From Chloroflexota bacterium (GTDB lineage Bacteria; Chloroflexota; Limnocylindria; Limnocylindrales; CSP1-4), in the NCBI GenBank assembly GCA_021785175.1, contig JAJYGH010000092.1, positions 1 to 61,526 on the forward strand: a stretch of 61,526 bases of DNA. The letters are read 5' to 3'. This document shows, in pieces, positions 45,091 to 52,887 of this stretch. The position numbers and the translations under genes were made by a program. The notes under the pieces are model-generated. The model saw nothing but the letters and a program-made list of their open reading frames with translations, was not told where the DNA came from and did not search any database. Within the stretch, counting starts at the first letter, position 1, and every line of letters starts with the position of its first letter.

Positions 45091-46306
45091 CCGGCCCGGG
45101 CGCGGCGCATCGCGTCACCGCCCGCCGCGCGTCGGCCTCATCGTCAACCCGATCGCCGGCCTCGGCGGCCGTGTCGGCCTGAATGGCTCCGACGGCGAGG
45201 GGACGGTGGCGCGCGCGATCGAGCTGGGCGCCCGGCCGCAGGCGAGTCATCGGGCGGCCGAGGCGCTCCGTGCCCTCGTCTCCGCCTGGCCCGCGAGTCT
45301 GCCCCGACCCGAGCTGCTCGTGGCCCCCGGGCCGATGGGCGAGGACGCGGCGCGCGAGACGGGGCTCGCGGACACCGTCTCCGTCGAGGTCCTGCACGAC
45401 GCGATCGGCGATCCGACGACGGCCGACGACACCCGACACCTGGCGGCCCGGCTGGCGAGCGCCGGCGTCGACCTGCTGCTGTTCGCCGGGGGCGACGGGA
45501 CCGCGCGCGACGTGCATGAGGGCATCGGGAACCGCGCCGACACGCAGCCCGTCCTCGGCGTCCCGGCCGGCGTGAAGATCCAGTCCGCGGTCTACGCGAC
45601 GAGCCCCGCCGTCGCCGGACGGCTCGCCGCCGACTGGCTTGGCTCCGCGCGCCGCCGGGCCGAGGAACGCGAGGTGCTCGACCTCGACGAGGCCGCCTAC
45701 CGCCGCGGCGAGGTGCGGCCCGCGCTTCACGGCTATCTCCGCGTTCCGGCCGAACGGGGCGTGCAGGACCGCAAGGCGCCGACGCCGCCGGACGATTCGG
45801 CGGCGCTCGGCGGGATCGCGGAGGCCGTCGCCGAGGACATGCGCCGCGCGGGCGAGGGCGTGCTGTGCGTCCTCGGGCCCGGCACCACCGTGCGTGCCGT
45901 CGCCGAACGGCTGGGGGTCCCGAAGACGCTGGTCGGCGTGGACGTCGTGGAGTGGCACGACGGCCTGACGCGCGTGGTGGCGCAGGACGCGGGCGAGCAG
46001 GCCATCCTTCACGCGCTCGACGGGCGGCCCGCGCGGATCTTCGTCACCCCGATCGGCGGGCAGGGGTTCCTGTTCGGTCGCGGCAACCTGCCGATCTCGC
46101 CGGCAGTCATCCGCGCCGCGGCCTGCGGGCGCCCGCCGCGCGAGACGGTCATCGTGGTGGCGGCACCCGGCAAGCTGTCCGCGCTCGGCGGCCGGCCCCT
46201 GCTCGTCGACACCGGCGATCCAGGGCTCGACGCGGAGCTGGCCGGGCACGTGACGGTGATCACCGGGTATCGGGATCGGGCGGTCATCCGGGTGGCGGTC
46301 GCCTGA
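45083..46306 (+). CDS. ATP-NAD kinase-like protein (AcoX/COG3199 family)
   Basis: 407 residues. The diacylglycerol/NAD-kinase-type motif is LLLFAGGDGTARDVHEGI, and the N-terminal VGLIVNPIAGLGGRVGLNGSDG and VPAGVKIQSAVYATSP are diagnostic of the AcoX-like branch. The C-terminal domain has LGPGTTVRAVAERLGVPKTLVGV and FVTPIGGQGFLFGRGN. It overlaps gcvPB by 8 bp and precedes an SDR dehydrogenase, as acoX genes commonly accompany dehydrogenases. Real NAD kinase activity is not certain for this branch. Confidence 0.88.
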   Translation: MPDRPGRGASRHRPPRVGLIVNPIAGLGGRVGLNGSDGEGTVARAIELGARPQASHRAAEALRALVSAWPASLPRPELLVAPGPMGEDAARETGLADTVSVEVLHDAIGDPTTADDTRHLAARLASAGVDLLLFAGGDGTARDVHEGIGNRADTQPVLGVPAGVKIQSAVYATSPAVAGRLAADWLGSARRRAEEREVLDLDEAAYRRGEVRPALHGYLRVPAERGVQDRKAPTPPDDSAALGGIAEAVAEDMRRAGEGVLCVLGPGTTVRAVAERLGVPKTLVGVDVVEWHDGLTRVVAQDAGEQAILHALDGRPARIFVTPIGGQGFLFGRGNLPISPAVIRAAACGRPPRETVIVVAAPGKLSALGGRPLLVDTGDPGLDAELAGHVTVITGYRDRAVIRVAVA

Positions 46307-46320
46307 CCGAGGAGGCAGAC

Positions 46321-47109
46321 ATGGGCGCGATGCAGGACAGACGGGCGATCGTGACTGGGGGCGCTTCCGGCATCGGGCGCGCGACCGCGCACCTGCTCGC
46401 TCGCGCGGGCGCGCGCGTGCTCGTCGTGGACCTCGACGGCGACGGGGCCGAGGTCGTGGCCCGGGAGATCCGCGCCGAGGGCGCGGAGGCCATTGCCATC
46501 CGCGCCGACGTCACGCTCGACGCCGACTGCCGAGCGGCGGTGGAGCGGGCGACCGAGGTGTTCGGCGGGCTCGACACGCTCGTGAACTGCGCGGGCGTCA
46601 TCCGGCGGGCGAACGCCGTCGACCTCGCCGAGGCCGACTGGGACCTCGTCATGGCCGTCAACGTGAAGTCCGTCTACCTGATGGCCCACCACGCCGTGCC
46701 CCGCATGATCGAATCCGCGCGGGGCGCGATGAACGCTGGAGGACGCGGCGGCGCGATCGTCAACATCGGCTCGGGCTGGGGCCTCAAGGGCGGCCCGGAC
46801 GCGGTCGCCTACTGCGCGTCGAAGGGCGCCGTCGTGAACATGACCCGCGCGATGGCGATCGACCACGGGCCGCAGGGGATCCGCGTCAACTGCGTGTGCC
46901 CGGGAGACACCGACACCCCGATGCTGCACGCCGAGGCCCGCCAGCTCGGGCTCGACGAGGTCGCCTTCCTCGCCGAGTCGGCGGAGCGGCCGCTGGCCCG
47001 CCTCGGCACGCCCGACGACATCGCACAGGCGATCCTCTATCTCGTCTCTGACGCGTCGTCGTGGGTCACGGGCAGCGTGCTCGTCGTCGACGGGGGCGGG
47101 ATCGCGTAG
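46321..47109 (+). CDS. SDR-family NAD(P)-dependent dehydrogenase
   Basis: 262 residues with VTGGASGIGRATAHL at the N-terminus, NCAGVIRRA, the Ser in NIGSGWGLKG and YxxxK in YCASKGA, ending TGSVLVVDGGG. GAGGAGG 5 nt upstream gives a strong start at ATG 46321, 14 bp after the ATP-NAD kinase-like gene. It is related to but clearly distinct from the SDR at 41125. The substrate is unknown; a hydroxy acid linked to glycine or serine metabolism is possible from context. Confidence 0.9.
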   Translation: MGAMQDRRAIVTGGASGIGRATAHLLARAGARVLVVDLDGDGAEVVAREIRAEGAEAIAIRADVTLDADCRAAVERATEVFGGLDTLVNCAGVIRRANAVDLAEADWDLVMAVNVKSVYLMAHHAVPRMIESARGAMNAGGRGGAIVNIGSGWGLKGGPDAVAYCASKGAVVNMTRAMAIDHGPQGIRVNCVCPGDTDTPMLHAEARQLGLDEVAFLAESAERPLARLGTPDDIAQAILYLVSDASSWVTGSVLVVDGGGIA

Positions 47110-47214
47110 GACCGCGGTCGCGGCCGAGCCGCCTGCGCTCGGCCCTCGTCCGCCTGCGCCGTGAAGCTCGCGCGCCAGGCGGCCGCCGTTCCCGGGCCGG
47201 CTCCTCTTCTGCGG

Positions 47215-47268
47215 CGCACCCGGTGCACCCGGCGCACCCGGTGCACCCGGCCAACCCGGCGCACCCGG
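47215..47268. repeat. Tandem 9-bp repeat (about six copies of GCACCCGGY)
   Basis: Consecutive 9-bp units alternate GCACCCGGT and GCACCCGGC with one CAACCCGGC variant. They lie between convergent-free ends of an SDR gene and the PadR promoter and do not appear to encode protein. Slippage-prone. Confidence 0.75.
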
Positions 47269-47307
47269 CCACACGTCGTACCCAGCCGCTTGACGGTGAC
47301 AAGCCGC

Positions 47308-47336
47308 TTGACGGTGCCACGTTAGCGATATATCGT
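47308..47336 (+). promoter_or_regulatory. PadR gene promoter with overlapping CGATATATCG palindrome
   Basis: A -35 hexamer TTGACG (47308-47313) is followed 17 bp later by a weak -10 (TATCGT, 47331-47336). The perfect 10-bp palindrome CGATATATCG (47326-47335) overlaps the -10. It stands out as AT-rich in a GC-rich sequence. PadR proteins often bind such ATAT-centred palindromes in their own promoters, so autorepression is likely. Confidence 0.6.
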
Positions 47337-47383
47337 GATGGGGCACGACATGGTGCGACAGTCACGAAAGGGGTTGCTTGGCG

Positions 47384-48118
47384 ATGTTCGAGCACGGACC
47401 GGACCGTCCGTGGGGCGAGCCCGGGATCGGAGAGGGGCCCGGCGGCCGGGGCCGCGGCTGGGACATGGGAGGCGAGCGGTGCGTGGGCCACGGGCCCGGA
47501 CGCGGCGCGCGGCTCCACCACGGCGAGGGACCACGGCACGGTCGTGGACCGTGGACGCACGCGCACGGGATCGGCGGGCCACCTGGCGGCCCGTTCGGAG
47601 GGCCGTTCGGTGGGGCGTTCCGCGGCCGTGGACGGATGGCGCGGCGCGGCGACGTCCGCCTGGTGATCCTCGAGCTCCTCGCCGAGCAGCCCATGCACGG
47701 GTACCAGGTGATCCAGGAACTCGAGGCGCGGAGCGGCGGTCGCTGGCGTCCGAGCGCGGGCTCGGTCTACCCGACGCTGCAGCAGCTCGAGGACGAGGGC
47801 CTCGTTCGGAGCGAGGAACGGGACGGGCGGCGCGTGTTCACGCTGACCGACGCCGGGCGCGCGGAGCTGGATCGGCGCGGGCCCGCGACCCGGCCATGGG
47901 AGGCCGAGGCCGGCGAGGACGAGGCGTTCGAGCTGCGCGACCTGAGCTTCGAGGTCGTTGCCGCGGCGATGCAGGTCGGGCGGGTCGGAGGTCAGGCTGC
48001 GGTGTCCCAGGCGCGCGAGATCCTCGTGGATGCGCGGCGGCGCCTGTACCGGCTGCTTGCCGAGGACGACACGCAGGCGGCCGGGTCGGGCGAGCCGGCT
48101 TCCGGTTCCGAGGGCTGA
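47384..48118 (+). CDS. PadR-family transcriptional regulator with Gly/His-rich N-terminus
   Basis: 244 residues from ATG 47384 (a TTG two codons earlier is possible; GAAAGGGG precedes both). Residues 1-85 are rich in Gly, His, Arg and Pro (for example GPRHGRGPWTHAHGIGGPPG) and may bind metal. The winged helix is at about 86-160: GDVRLVILELLAEQPMHGYQ, then SAGSVYPTLQQLEDEGLV and GRRVFTLTDAGRAEL. A C-terminal helical dimerisation part follows. A shorter version could start at ATG 47636. PadR repressors commonly control efflux pumps or phenolic-acid metabolism, but no such target is adjacent. The palindrome upstream suggests autoregulation. Confidence 0.88.
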   Translation: MFEHGPDRPWGEPGIGEGPGGRGRGWDMGGERCVGHGPGRGARLHHGEGPRHGRGPWTHAHGIGGPPGGPFGGPFGGAFRGRGRMARRGDVRLVILELLAEQPMHGYQVIQELEARSGGRWRPSAGSVYPTLQQLEDEGLVRSEERDGRRVFTLTDAGRAELDRRGPATRPWEAEAGEDEAFELRDLSFEVVAAAMQVGRVGGQAAVSQAREILVDARRRLYRLLAEDDTQAAGSGEPASGSEG

Positions 48119-48261
48119 CGCGCTCGCTGGTGCGACGTCCGTCCCGTGCCATCTTCGTCATCCGCGTTCTCGCGAGTACGCTGCCGAGGCAGGTAGAATC
48201 GCCCGACGCCGGCCAGCGTGCCGAAGGGCGGAGCAGCGTCGGCAGGGAGGAGCGGGACGAG

Positions 48262-48552
48262 ATGGCACACGAGAGCGCGCCCGAACCGAAGGTACGCGTC
48301 GCCAAGAAGATGCGGCGTCGGATCGCTAGGCTCGAGCGCCGCGTGCGCGCAGCGCGCCGGGACGAGGAACGCCGGGTGAAGCGCCTCGAGCAGGCACGTG
48401 AGCGACGGGCCCTCCTGGAACAGCGTCTCGCGGCGCTGCGCCCGTCACCCCCGCCCGAGACGGTGGCCGCACAGGGGCCGGCGGTTCCTGCCGCCCCGAA
48501 CGACGGAGCGGCCTCCGTCGCCGACGAACCCGCCGCCTCCGGCCAGGGCTGA
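48262..48552 (+). CDS. Small basic coiled-coil protein, unknown function
   Basis: 96 residues, starting MAHESAPEPKVRVAKKMRRR. Residues about 12-62 are a highly charged Arg/Lys/Glu helix with heptad-like Leu/Ala spacing (RIARLERRVRAARRDEERRV), followed by a Pro/Ala-rich tail. I do not recognise a family. The start is well supported by GGGAGGAG upstream, and a good -10 hexamer (TAGAAT, 48194-48199) lies in the gap after PadR, so it probably has its own promoter. A nucleic-acid or ribosome association is possible from the charge but is speculation. Confidence 0.6.
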   Translation: MAHESAPEPKVRVAKKMRRRIARLERRVRAARRDEERRVKRLEQARERRALLEQRLAALRPSPPPETVAAQGPAVPAAPNDGAASVADEPAASGQG

Positions 48553-48676
48553 TCGGCGGCCGGCCGCAGGCGGCTCTGGCGCCGACGGGCACCGAGGCCC
48601 CGCGGCCGATCGAGGCAGGACGCGCTCCATCGCGAACGCGGCCGCGCACGCCATCGGCCGTGACGCGGGCGCGCCG

Positions 48677-49081
48677 TCAGCCCTCGAGGAACGTCAGCCG
48701 GACCGTCCGCGTCCCGTTGTCGACGTTCGTGTCGAGCAATGCGATCGATTGCCACGTCCCCAGAGTGAGACGGCCGCCGACGACCGGGATCGTCGCCCAG
48801 GGAGGCGCGAGCAGCGGCACCACGTGGTCGGCGCCGTGGCCGCGCGAGCCGTGCCGGTGGAGCCAGCGGTCGTCGCGAGGCAGCAGGCGGTCGACCGTGT
48901 CGAGGAGATCCTGCTCGGAGCCCGCCCCGAGCTCCATGATCACGAGTCCAGCCGTGGCGTGCGGAACGAACACGTGCAGGACGCCGTCGCCGAGCGCGCG
49001 CACGAACCGGTCGCACTGGTCGGTCAGGTCGAACAGGCCGGGCCGGGACCCGGTGTGGACGGTGAACTCGGCGCTCTTCAC
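48677..49081 (-). CDS. yjbQ: YjbQ/UPF0047 family protein
   Basis: 134 residues. Family motifs are VFVPHATAGLVIMELGAG, the His-rich HRHGSRGHGADHVVPLLAPP and GRLTLGTWQSIALLDTN, where E. coli YjbQ has QTGTWQGIWLGEHR. YjbQ proteins are small trimeric metal-binding enzymes with weak thiamine-phosphate-synthase activity reported; the true role is unclear. The start is GTG 49081, without a clear Shine-Dalgarno. Upstream DNA stays open in the same frame back to the phoU stop codon, through an 18-bp repeat. Confidence 0.88.
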   Translation of the reverse strand: MKSAEFTVHTGSRPGLFDLTDQCDRFVRALGDGVLHVFVPHATAGLVIMELGAGSEQDLLDTVDRLLPRDDRWLHRHGSRGHGADHVVPLLAPPWATIPVVGGRLTLGTWQSIALLDTNVDNGTRTVRLTFLEG

Positions 49082-49093
49082 GTTCGAGGGGCC

Positions 49094-49201
49094 CCCGACG
49101 TGCCCACGGCCGACAACGTGCCCACGGCCGACGACACCCTCGCGGCCGGCGACGTTCTCATGGCCCCCGACGTACCCACGGCCGACGATACCCCCGCGGC
49201 C
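49094..49201. repeat. Six tandem 18-bp units between phoU and yjbQ
   Basis: Six imperfect 18-bp units (plus-strand consensus NNCGACGTNCCCACGGCC) fill the gap between phoU and yjbQ. Units 1, 2 and 5 are nearly identical; 3, 4 and 6 are diverged. Read on the minus strand in the yjbQ frame they give a hexapeptide pattern GRGHVV/GRGYVG with no stop codon. No hairpin terminator is seen here. Confidence 0.85.
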
Positions 49202-49246
49202 GACGGCGCCGCGCGTCCGTTCCCCGCGTGGCCTCCGCGCGACCGC

Positions 49247-49939
49247 CTAATCGTTGAGGTCCTCGACGACGCCGCCGGCGAGGAACAGGACGTCCTCGGC
49301 GATGTTCGTGACGCGATCCCCGATCCGCTCCAGGTAGTGCGCCGCGAACAGGATCCGCGTGCCGCGGTCCACGTTCTCCGGATCGGCGCGCATGAGGTCG
49401 AGCACCACGTCGAAGCTCGCGTGGTACAGCCGGTCGACCTCGTCGTCCCGGCTCGCCACGCCGCGCGCCCGCGCTTCGTCGACCTCGACGAGCGCCGAGA
49501 TCACGTCGTGCACCATCCCGGCGACCAGCTCGCCCATCCGTGGCAGGAACACGTACCGCCGGAGCGGCGCCTGCTGGGCCAGCTTCCGGACCTGCTTCGC
49601 GACGCTCGCGGCGTGGTCGCCCATCCGCTCGAGCTCGTGGGCCACGCGGTCGAGCGCGAGCAGGTAGCGGAGATCGCGCGCGACGGGCTGCTGTGTCGCG
49701 ATCACGGTCGTGATGAGCTCCGACGTCCGCGCCTGGATCTCGTTGATGCCGCGGTCGTCGTGGATGACCTGCTCCGCGAGCGCGGAGTCGTGCGCATGCA
49801 TGGCCTCCGTCGCCCGCCGGACGGCCTCCTCGACGAGGTCCCCCATCTGGACGATCTCGGCCTGGATCTCGCGCAGCGCGCGGTCGTACGTCTCGCGGTG
49901 GCCGTGCACGAGCGATCGTGCGGGGCCCTGTTCGGTCAC
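49247..49939 (-). CDS. phoU: Phosphate-specific transport accessory protein PhoU
   Basis: 230 residues, two PhoU three-helix repeats. The metal-binding motifs E/DxxxD are visible in LDRVAHELERMGDHAASVAK and AHYLERIGDRVTNIAEDV. GTG 49939 has GGGAGG upstream, and the gene lies 13 bp after pstB. PhoU links the Pst transporter to the PhoR kinase and turns off the Pho response when phosphate is ample; a PhoP/PhoR-like pair is encoded nearby at 55360-57541. The gene ends with TAG in the same frame as yjbQ. Confidence 0.94.
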   Translation of the reverse strand: MTEQGPARSLVHGHRETYDRALREIQAEIVQMGDLVEEAVRRATEAMHAHDSALAEQVIHDDRGINEIQARTSELITTVIATQQPVARDLRYLLALDRVAHELERMGDHAASVAKQVRKLAQQAPLRRYVFLPRMGELVAGMVHDVISALVEVDEARARGVASRDDEVDRLYHASFDVVLDLMRADPENVDRGTRILFAAHYLERIGDRVTNIAEDVLFLAGGVVEDLND

Positions 49940-49952
49940 GCGTGTGCCTCCC

Positions 49953-50840
49953 TCACCCGAACCGGCCCGAGATGTAGTCCTCGGTCAGGCGACGCTGTGG
50001 GTTGGTGAAGATCTGCCGGGTCGGGCCGTCCTCGACCAGGTATCCGGCACCGTCGTCTCCCACCGTCAGGAACGCGGTGCGGTCGCTCACGCGCGCCGCC
50101 TGCTGCATGTTGTGGGTCACGATCACGATCGTGTAGCTGGTCCGCAGCGCGTCGATGAGCTCCTCGATCTTGAGCGTCGACATGGGATCGAGCGCCGAGG
50201 CCGGCTCGTCCATCAGCACCACCTCGGGCTCGACCGCGATCGCTCGCGCGATGCACAGCCGCTGCTGCTGTCCGCCCGAGAGGGCGCCCCCGGCCGCGTG
50301 GAGCTTGTCCTTCACCTCGTCCCACAGCGCGGCCCGTCGCAGGCTCCGTTCCGCGACCTCCTGGAGCAGCGCGCGATCCTTGATCCCCGCGAGCTTGAGC
50401 CCGGCCACGACGTTGTCGAAGATCGACATGGTGGGAAACGGGTTGGGGCGCTGGAAGACCATCCCGATGCGCTGGCGGACCACGACCGGGTCCACGCCCG
50501 GCACATAGATCGGATCGCCGTCGAGGTGGATCTGCCCCTGGATCCTGGCGCCGGGGGTCACCTCGTGCATCCGGTTGAGGCACCGGATCAGGGTGGACTT
50601 GCCGCAGCCGGATGGCCCGATGATCGCGGTGACGGAGTTCGGCTGCACCGTCAGCGTGATGTCCCGCAGGACGAGGTGTTGCCCGTAGTAGGCGCTGAGG
50701 TGGTCGATCTCGACACCCACCGCCGCGTGCTCGACCGCCAGCTCGCCGCGGTCGGCGACGGCGATGCCGCGCGCCGGCGGTCGGTCGGTCGGCTCGATGT
50801 CTGTACCGGGGGCGGTGGTCTCTCCGGTCATCACGCTCAT
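49953..50840 (-). CDS. pstB: Phosphate ABC transporter ATP-binding protein PstB
   Basis: 295 residues from ATG 50840 (ATG 50831 is an alternative). Walker A is GPSGCGKST, followed by [11 protein letters not shown], the Q-loop [16 protein letters not shown], the signature [15 protein letters not shown] and Walker [14 protein letters not shown]. Compared with a typical PstB (about 255) it has an N-terminal extension of about 40 residues ([18 protein letters not shown]) before the ABC domain. It hydrolyses ATP to drive phosphate import through PstA/PstC. Confidence 0.94.
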   Translation of the reverse strand: MSVMTGETTAPGTDIEPTDRPPARGIAVADRGELAVEHAAVGVEIDHLSAYYGQHLVLRDITLTVQPNSVTAIIGPSGCGKSTLIRCLNRMHEVTPGARIQGQIHLDGDPIYVPGVDPVVVRQRIGMVFQRPNPFPTMSIFDNVVAGLKLAGIKDRALLQEVAERSLRRAALWDEVKDKLHAAGGALSGGQQQRLCIARAIAVEPEVVLMDEPASALDPMSTLKIEELIDALRTSYTIVIVTHNMQQAARVSDRTAFLTVGDDGAGYLVEDGPTRQIFTNPQRRLTEDYISGRFG

Positions 50841-50867
50841 CAGTGTACGGTCCACGTGCGGTCGAGC

Positions 50868-51743
50868 CTACGCGAGACGGGCGGCGCGGCGTCGAAGGAC
50901 GAACCGCGTGAGGATCGAGAAGGTGAGGACGAGCAGCACCAGCACCAGCGAGGCTGCCCAGGCCTGCTGGTGCCAGGCGTCGTACGGCCCGGACGCGTAG
51001 ACCCAGATGCGAAGCGGCAGCGCGTCCATGGGCTCGGCGAGCGACGCCGTCACGCGCTGGTTGCCGAGCGCGGTGAAGATCAGGGGGGCGGTCTCTCCGG
51101 CGATCCGCGCAACCCCGAGCAGGATCCCGGTCACGATGCCGGTCGCCGCGGCCGGCATCGTCACCCGCACGATCGTCTTCCAGGGTGGGATGCCGAGCGC
51201 GTAGGCGGCTTCGCGCACGGACCCGGACACGAGCCCCAGCATCTCATCCGTCACGCGGGCCACGGTGGGGATGATGATGACCGCGAGTGCGACGGCGCCC
51301 GCCAGGCCGCTGAACGTCCCCATCGGAACGACGACCAGGCCGTAGGCGAAGAGCCCGACCGCGATCGTGGGGATGCCGGCGAGGACGTCGATCAGGAAGC
51401 GGATCCCGGTCGCCCCGCGCCCGCCCGCGTACTCGCGGATGTAGATCCCGGTCAGCACCGCCACCGGCGTGCCGATGAGTGTGCCCAGGCCCACCATGAT
51501 GAGCGTGCCCACGACCGCGGGCGCGACGCCGCCACCGGGGAATCCCGCCGGCACGGGATCCTGTGTGATGAGGGCCAGGTTGAAGGCCGGCAGGCCCTGG
51601 ATCAGCACGAACGCCAGCACCAGGACGAGCGGGATCGCCGCGACGGCGGCGGCCAGCCAGAGCAGGCCCCGCATCAGCCGGTCGATCGCCCGGCGCCGGC
51701 GGATGCGCCGGTCGCCGAGCCGCGTCCGGGCGTCGGCGCTCAT
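50868..51743 (-). CDS. pstA: Phosphate ABC transporter permease PstA
   Basis: 291 residues with about six membrane helices. Conserved blocks are GVAPAVVGTLIMVGLGTLIG, the segment GIPTIAVGLFAYG and the EAA loop EAAYALGIPPWKTIVRVTMP, with ILLGVARIAGETAPLIFTA after it. The start ATG 51743 overlaps the pstC stop (ATGA). With PstC it forms the phosphate channel. Confidence 0.94.
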   Translation of the reverse strand: MSADARTRLGDRRIRRRRAIDRLMRGLLWLAAAVAAIPLVLVLAFVLIQGLPAFNLALITQDPVPAGFPGGGVAPAVVGTLIMVGLGTLIGTPVAVLTGIYIREYAGGRGATGIRFLIDVLAGIPTIAVGLFAYGLVVVPMGTFSGLAGAVALAVIIIPTVARVTDEMLGLVSGSVREAAYALGIPPWKTIVRVTMPAAATGIVTGILLGVARIAGETAPLIFTALGNQRVTASLAEPMDALPLRIWVYASGPYDAWHQQAWAASLVLVLLVLTFSILTRFVLRRRAARLA

Positions 51744-52720
51744 GCCAGGACGTTCCGTGCGCTCGCCCCGTAGGCGACACGCCAGACGAGCAGCCGGGCG
51801 GCTGCGTTGATGAGCAGCGTCACGATGAGCAGCAGGAGCCCGATCTCGATGAGCGAGCTGCGGTAGAGGTCTGTGGTCGCCTCGGTGAACTCGTTGGCGA
51901 TCACGCTCGCCATCGTGTAGCCCTGGGAGAAGAGCGAAAGCGAGATCGTCGGCGCGTTGCCGATCACCATCGTCACCGCCATCGTCTCACCGATCCCGCG
52001 CGCCAGGCCGAGGATGCCGGCGCCGATGATGCCGCTGCGGGCGTACGGGAAGACACCCAGGCGGATCGTCTCCCAGCGGGTCGCGCCGAGCGCCAGCGCC
52101 GCCTCGCGCTGCGAGAGCGGCACGGCCGCGACCACGTCGCGCGACACCGCCGCGACGGTGGGGAGGACCATGATCGTGAGGACCACCACCGCCTCCAGGT
52201 TGCCGATGCCGATCGGGTTGCCGGTGAAGAAGGGCAGGAAGCCGAGGGTGTCGTGGAGGGGCACCTCGACGTAGTCCCGTATCCATGGCGCCAGGACGAA
52301 GATGCCCCACAGGCCGTAGACGACGCTGGGGATCGCGGCCAGCATCTCGACCATGAAGCCGACGGGGCCCGCCAGCCAGCGCGGCGCGAGCTCGGCCAGA
52401 AAGAGCGCCACCCCGACCCCGATGAGCATGGCCAGCACGAGCGCCGAGACCGAGGTCAGGATCGTGCCGTAGATGAAGGGGAGCGCCCCGAAGACGCTGT
52501 GGACCGGGTCCCACGTGGTACCCCACAGGAAGGCCGGGCCGTTGTAGGCGATGCCCCGCAGCGACTCCCGGGCGATCACCACGACGAGGCCCGCGATGAC
52601 CGCCAGCACGGTCAGTGAGGCGAGGATCACGAGCGCGCGGAAGGCCGGCTCGCCGTGGCGCGGCCGGTGCTGCGCGAGCAGCGCCGGCACGCGACCGTAT
52701 TCCGCCGCTGGGGCGCTCAC
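51740..52720 (-). CDS. pstC: Phosphate ABC transporter permease PstC
   Basis: 326 residues from GTG 52720. Blocks include FIYGTILTSVSALVLAMLIG, the segment AAIPSVVYGLWGIFVLAPW, EAALALGATRWETIRLGVFP and GLARGIGETMAVTMVIGNAP. The GTG start has no Shine-Dalgarno of its own. It overlaps the stop of a seven-codon ORF (52717-52740) that has a strong GGAGG, so translation is probably coupled. It is separated from pstS by 167 bp containing a strong hairpin. Confidence 0.93.
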   Translation of the reverse strand: MSAPAAEYGRVPALLAQHRPRHGEPAFRALVILASLTVLAVIAGLVVVIARESLRGIAYNGPAFLWGTTWDPVHSVFGALPFIYGTILTSVSALVLAMLIGVGVALFLAELAPRWLAGPVGFMVEMLAAIPSVVYGLWGIFVLAPWIRDYVEVPLHDTLGFLPFFTGNPIGIGNLEAVVVLTIMVLPTVAAVSRDVVAAVPLSQREAALALGATRWETIRLGVFPYARSGIIGAGILGLARGIGETMAVTMVIGNAPTISLSLFSQGYTMASVIANEFTEATTDLYRSSLIEIGLLLLIVTLLINAAARLLVWRVAYGASARNVLA

Positions 52721-52740
52721 GCAGACAACCGAGACGTCAT
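52717..52740 (-). CDS. Seven-codon leader ORF coupled to pstC
   Basis: ATG 52740 encodes MTSRLSA and stops at TGA 52719-52717, overlapping the pstC GTG as GTGA. GGAGG lies 5 nt upstream of the ATG. Because pstC has no ribosome-binding site of its own, ribosomes loading here may re-start on pstC. Not demonstrated. Confidence 0.4.
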   Translation of the reverse strand: MTSRLSA

Positions 52741-52777
52741 GACGACCTCCGATGATGGCACAGCCGTGGCACGTCGT

Positions 52778-52812
52778 GTGCCTCCCCGGCGGGCGATGCG
52801 CCGGGGAGGCAC
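52778..52812 (-). terminator. Strong hairpin between pstS and pstC
   Basis: A perfect 14-bp inverted repeat (GTGCCTCCCCGGCG at 52778-52791 and its complement at 52799-52812) with a 7-nt loop lies 75 bp after the pstS stop. No T-run follows on the minus strand. It is placed to attenuate transcription or protect the pstS message, so that more binding protein than permease is made, as in many binding-protein operons. Confidence 0.7.
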
Positions 52813-52887
52813 GTCAAGGGTGGCGAGGAGGCTCCGATCAGCCGGGCATCGAGGCTGCCCGCAAGCCGGGCGCTTCTCGGTCGACGC

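Larger units (their letters stand above)
47110..47383. other. Intergenic region with short repeats before the PadR gene
   Basis: No supported gene. About six 9-bp units (GCACCCGGT or GCACCCGGC, one variant) run from 47215 to 47268, and a 12-bp direct repeat CGCTTGACGGTG occurs at 47287-47298 and 47304-47315. The second copy contains the -35 hexamer of the PadR promoter. Confidence 0.6.

Noticed and set aside
47110-47320. Small ORFs across the 9-bp tandem repeat
   Set aside because: Composition follows the repeat only; no start signal and no family resemblance.
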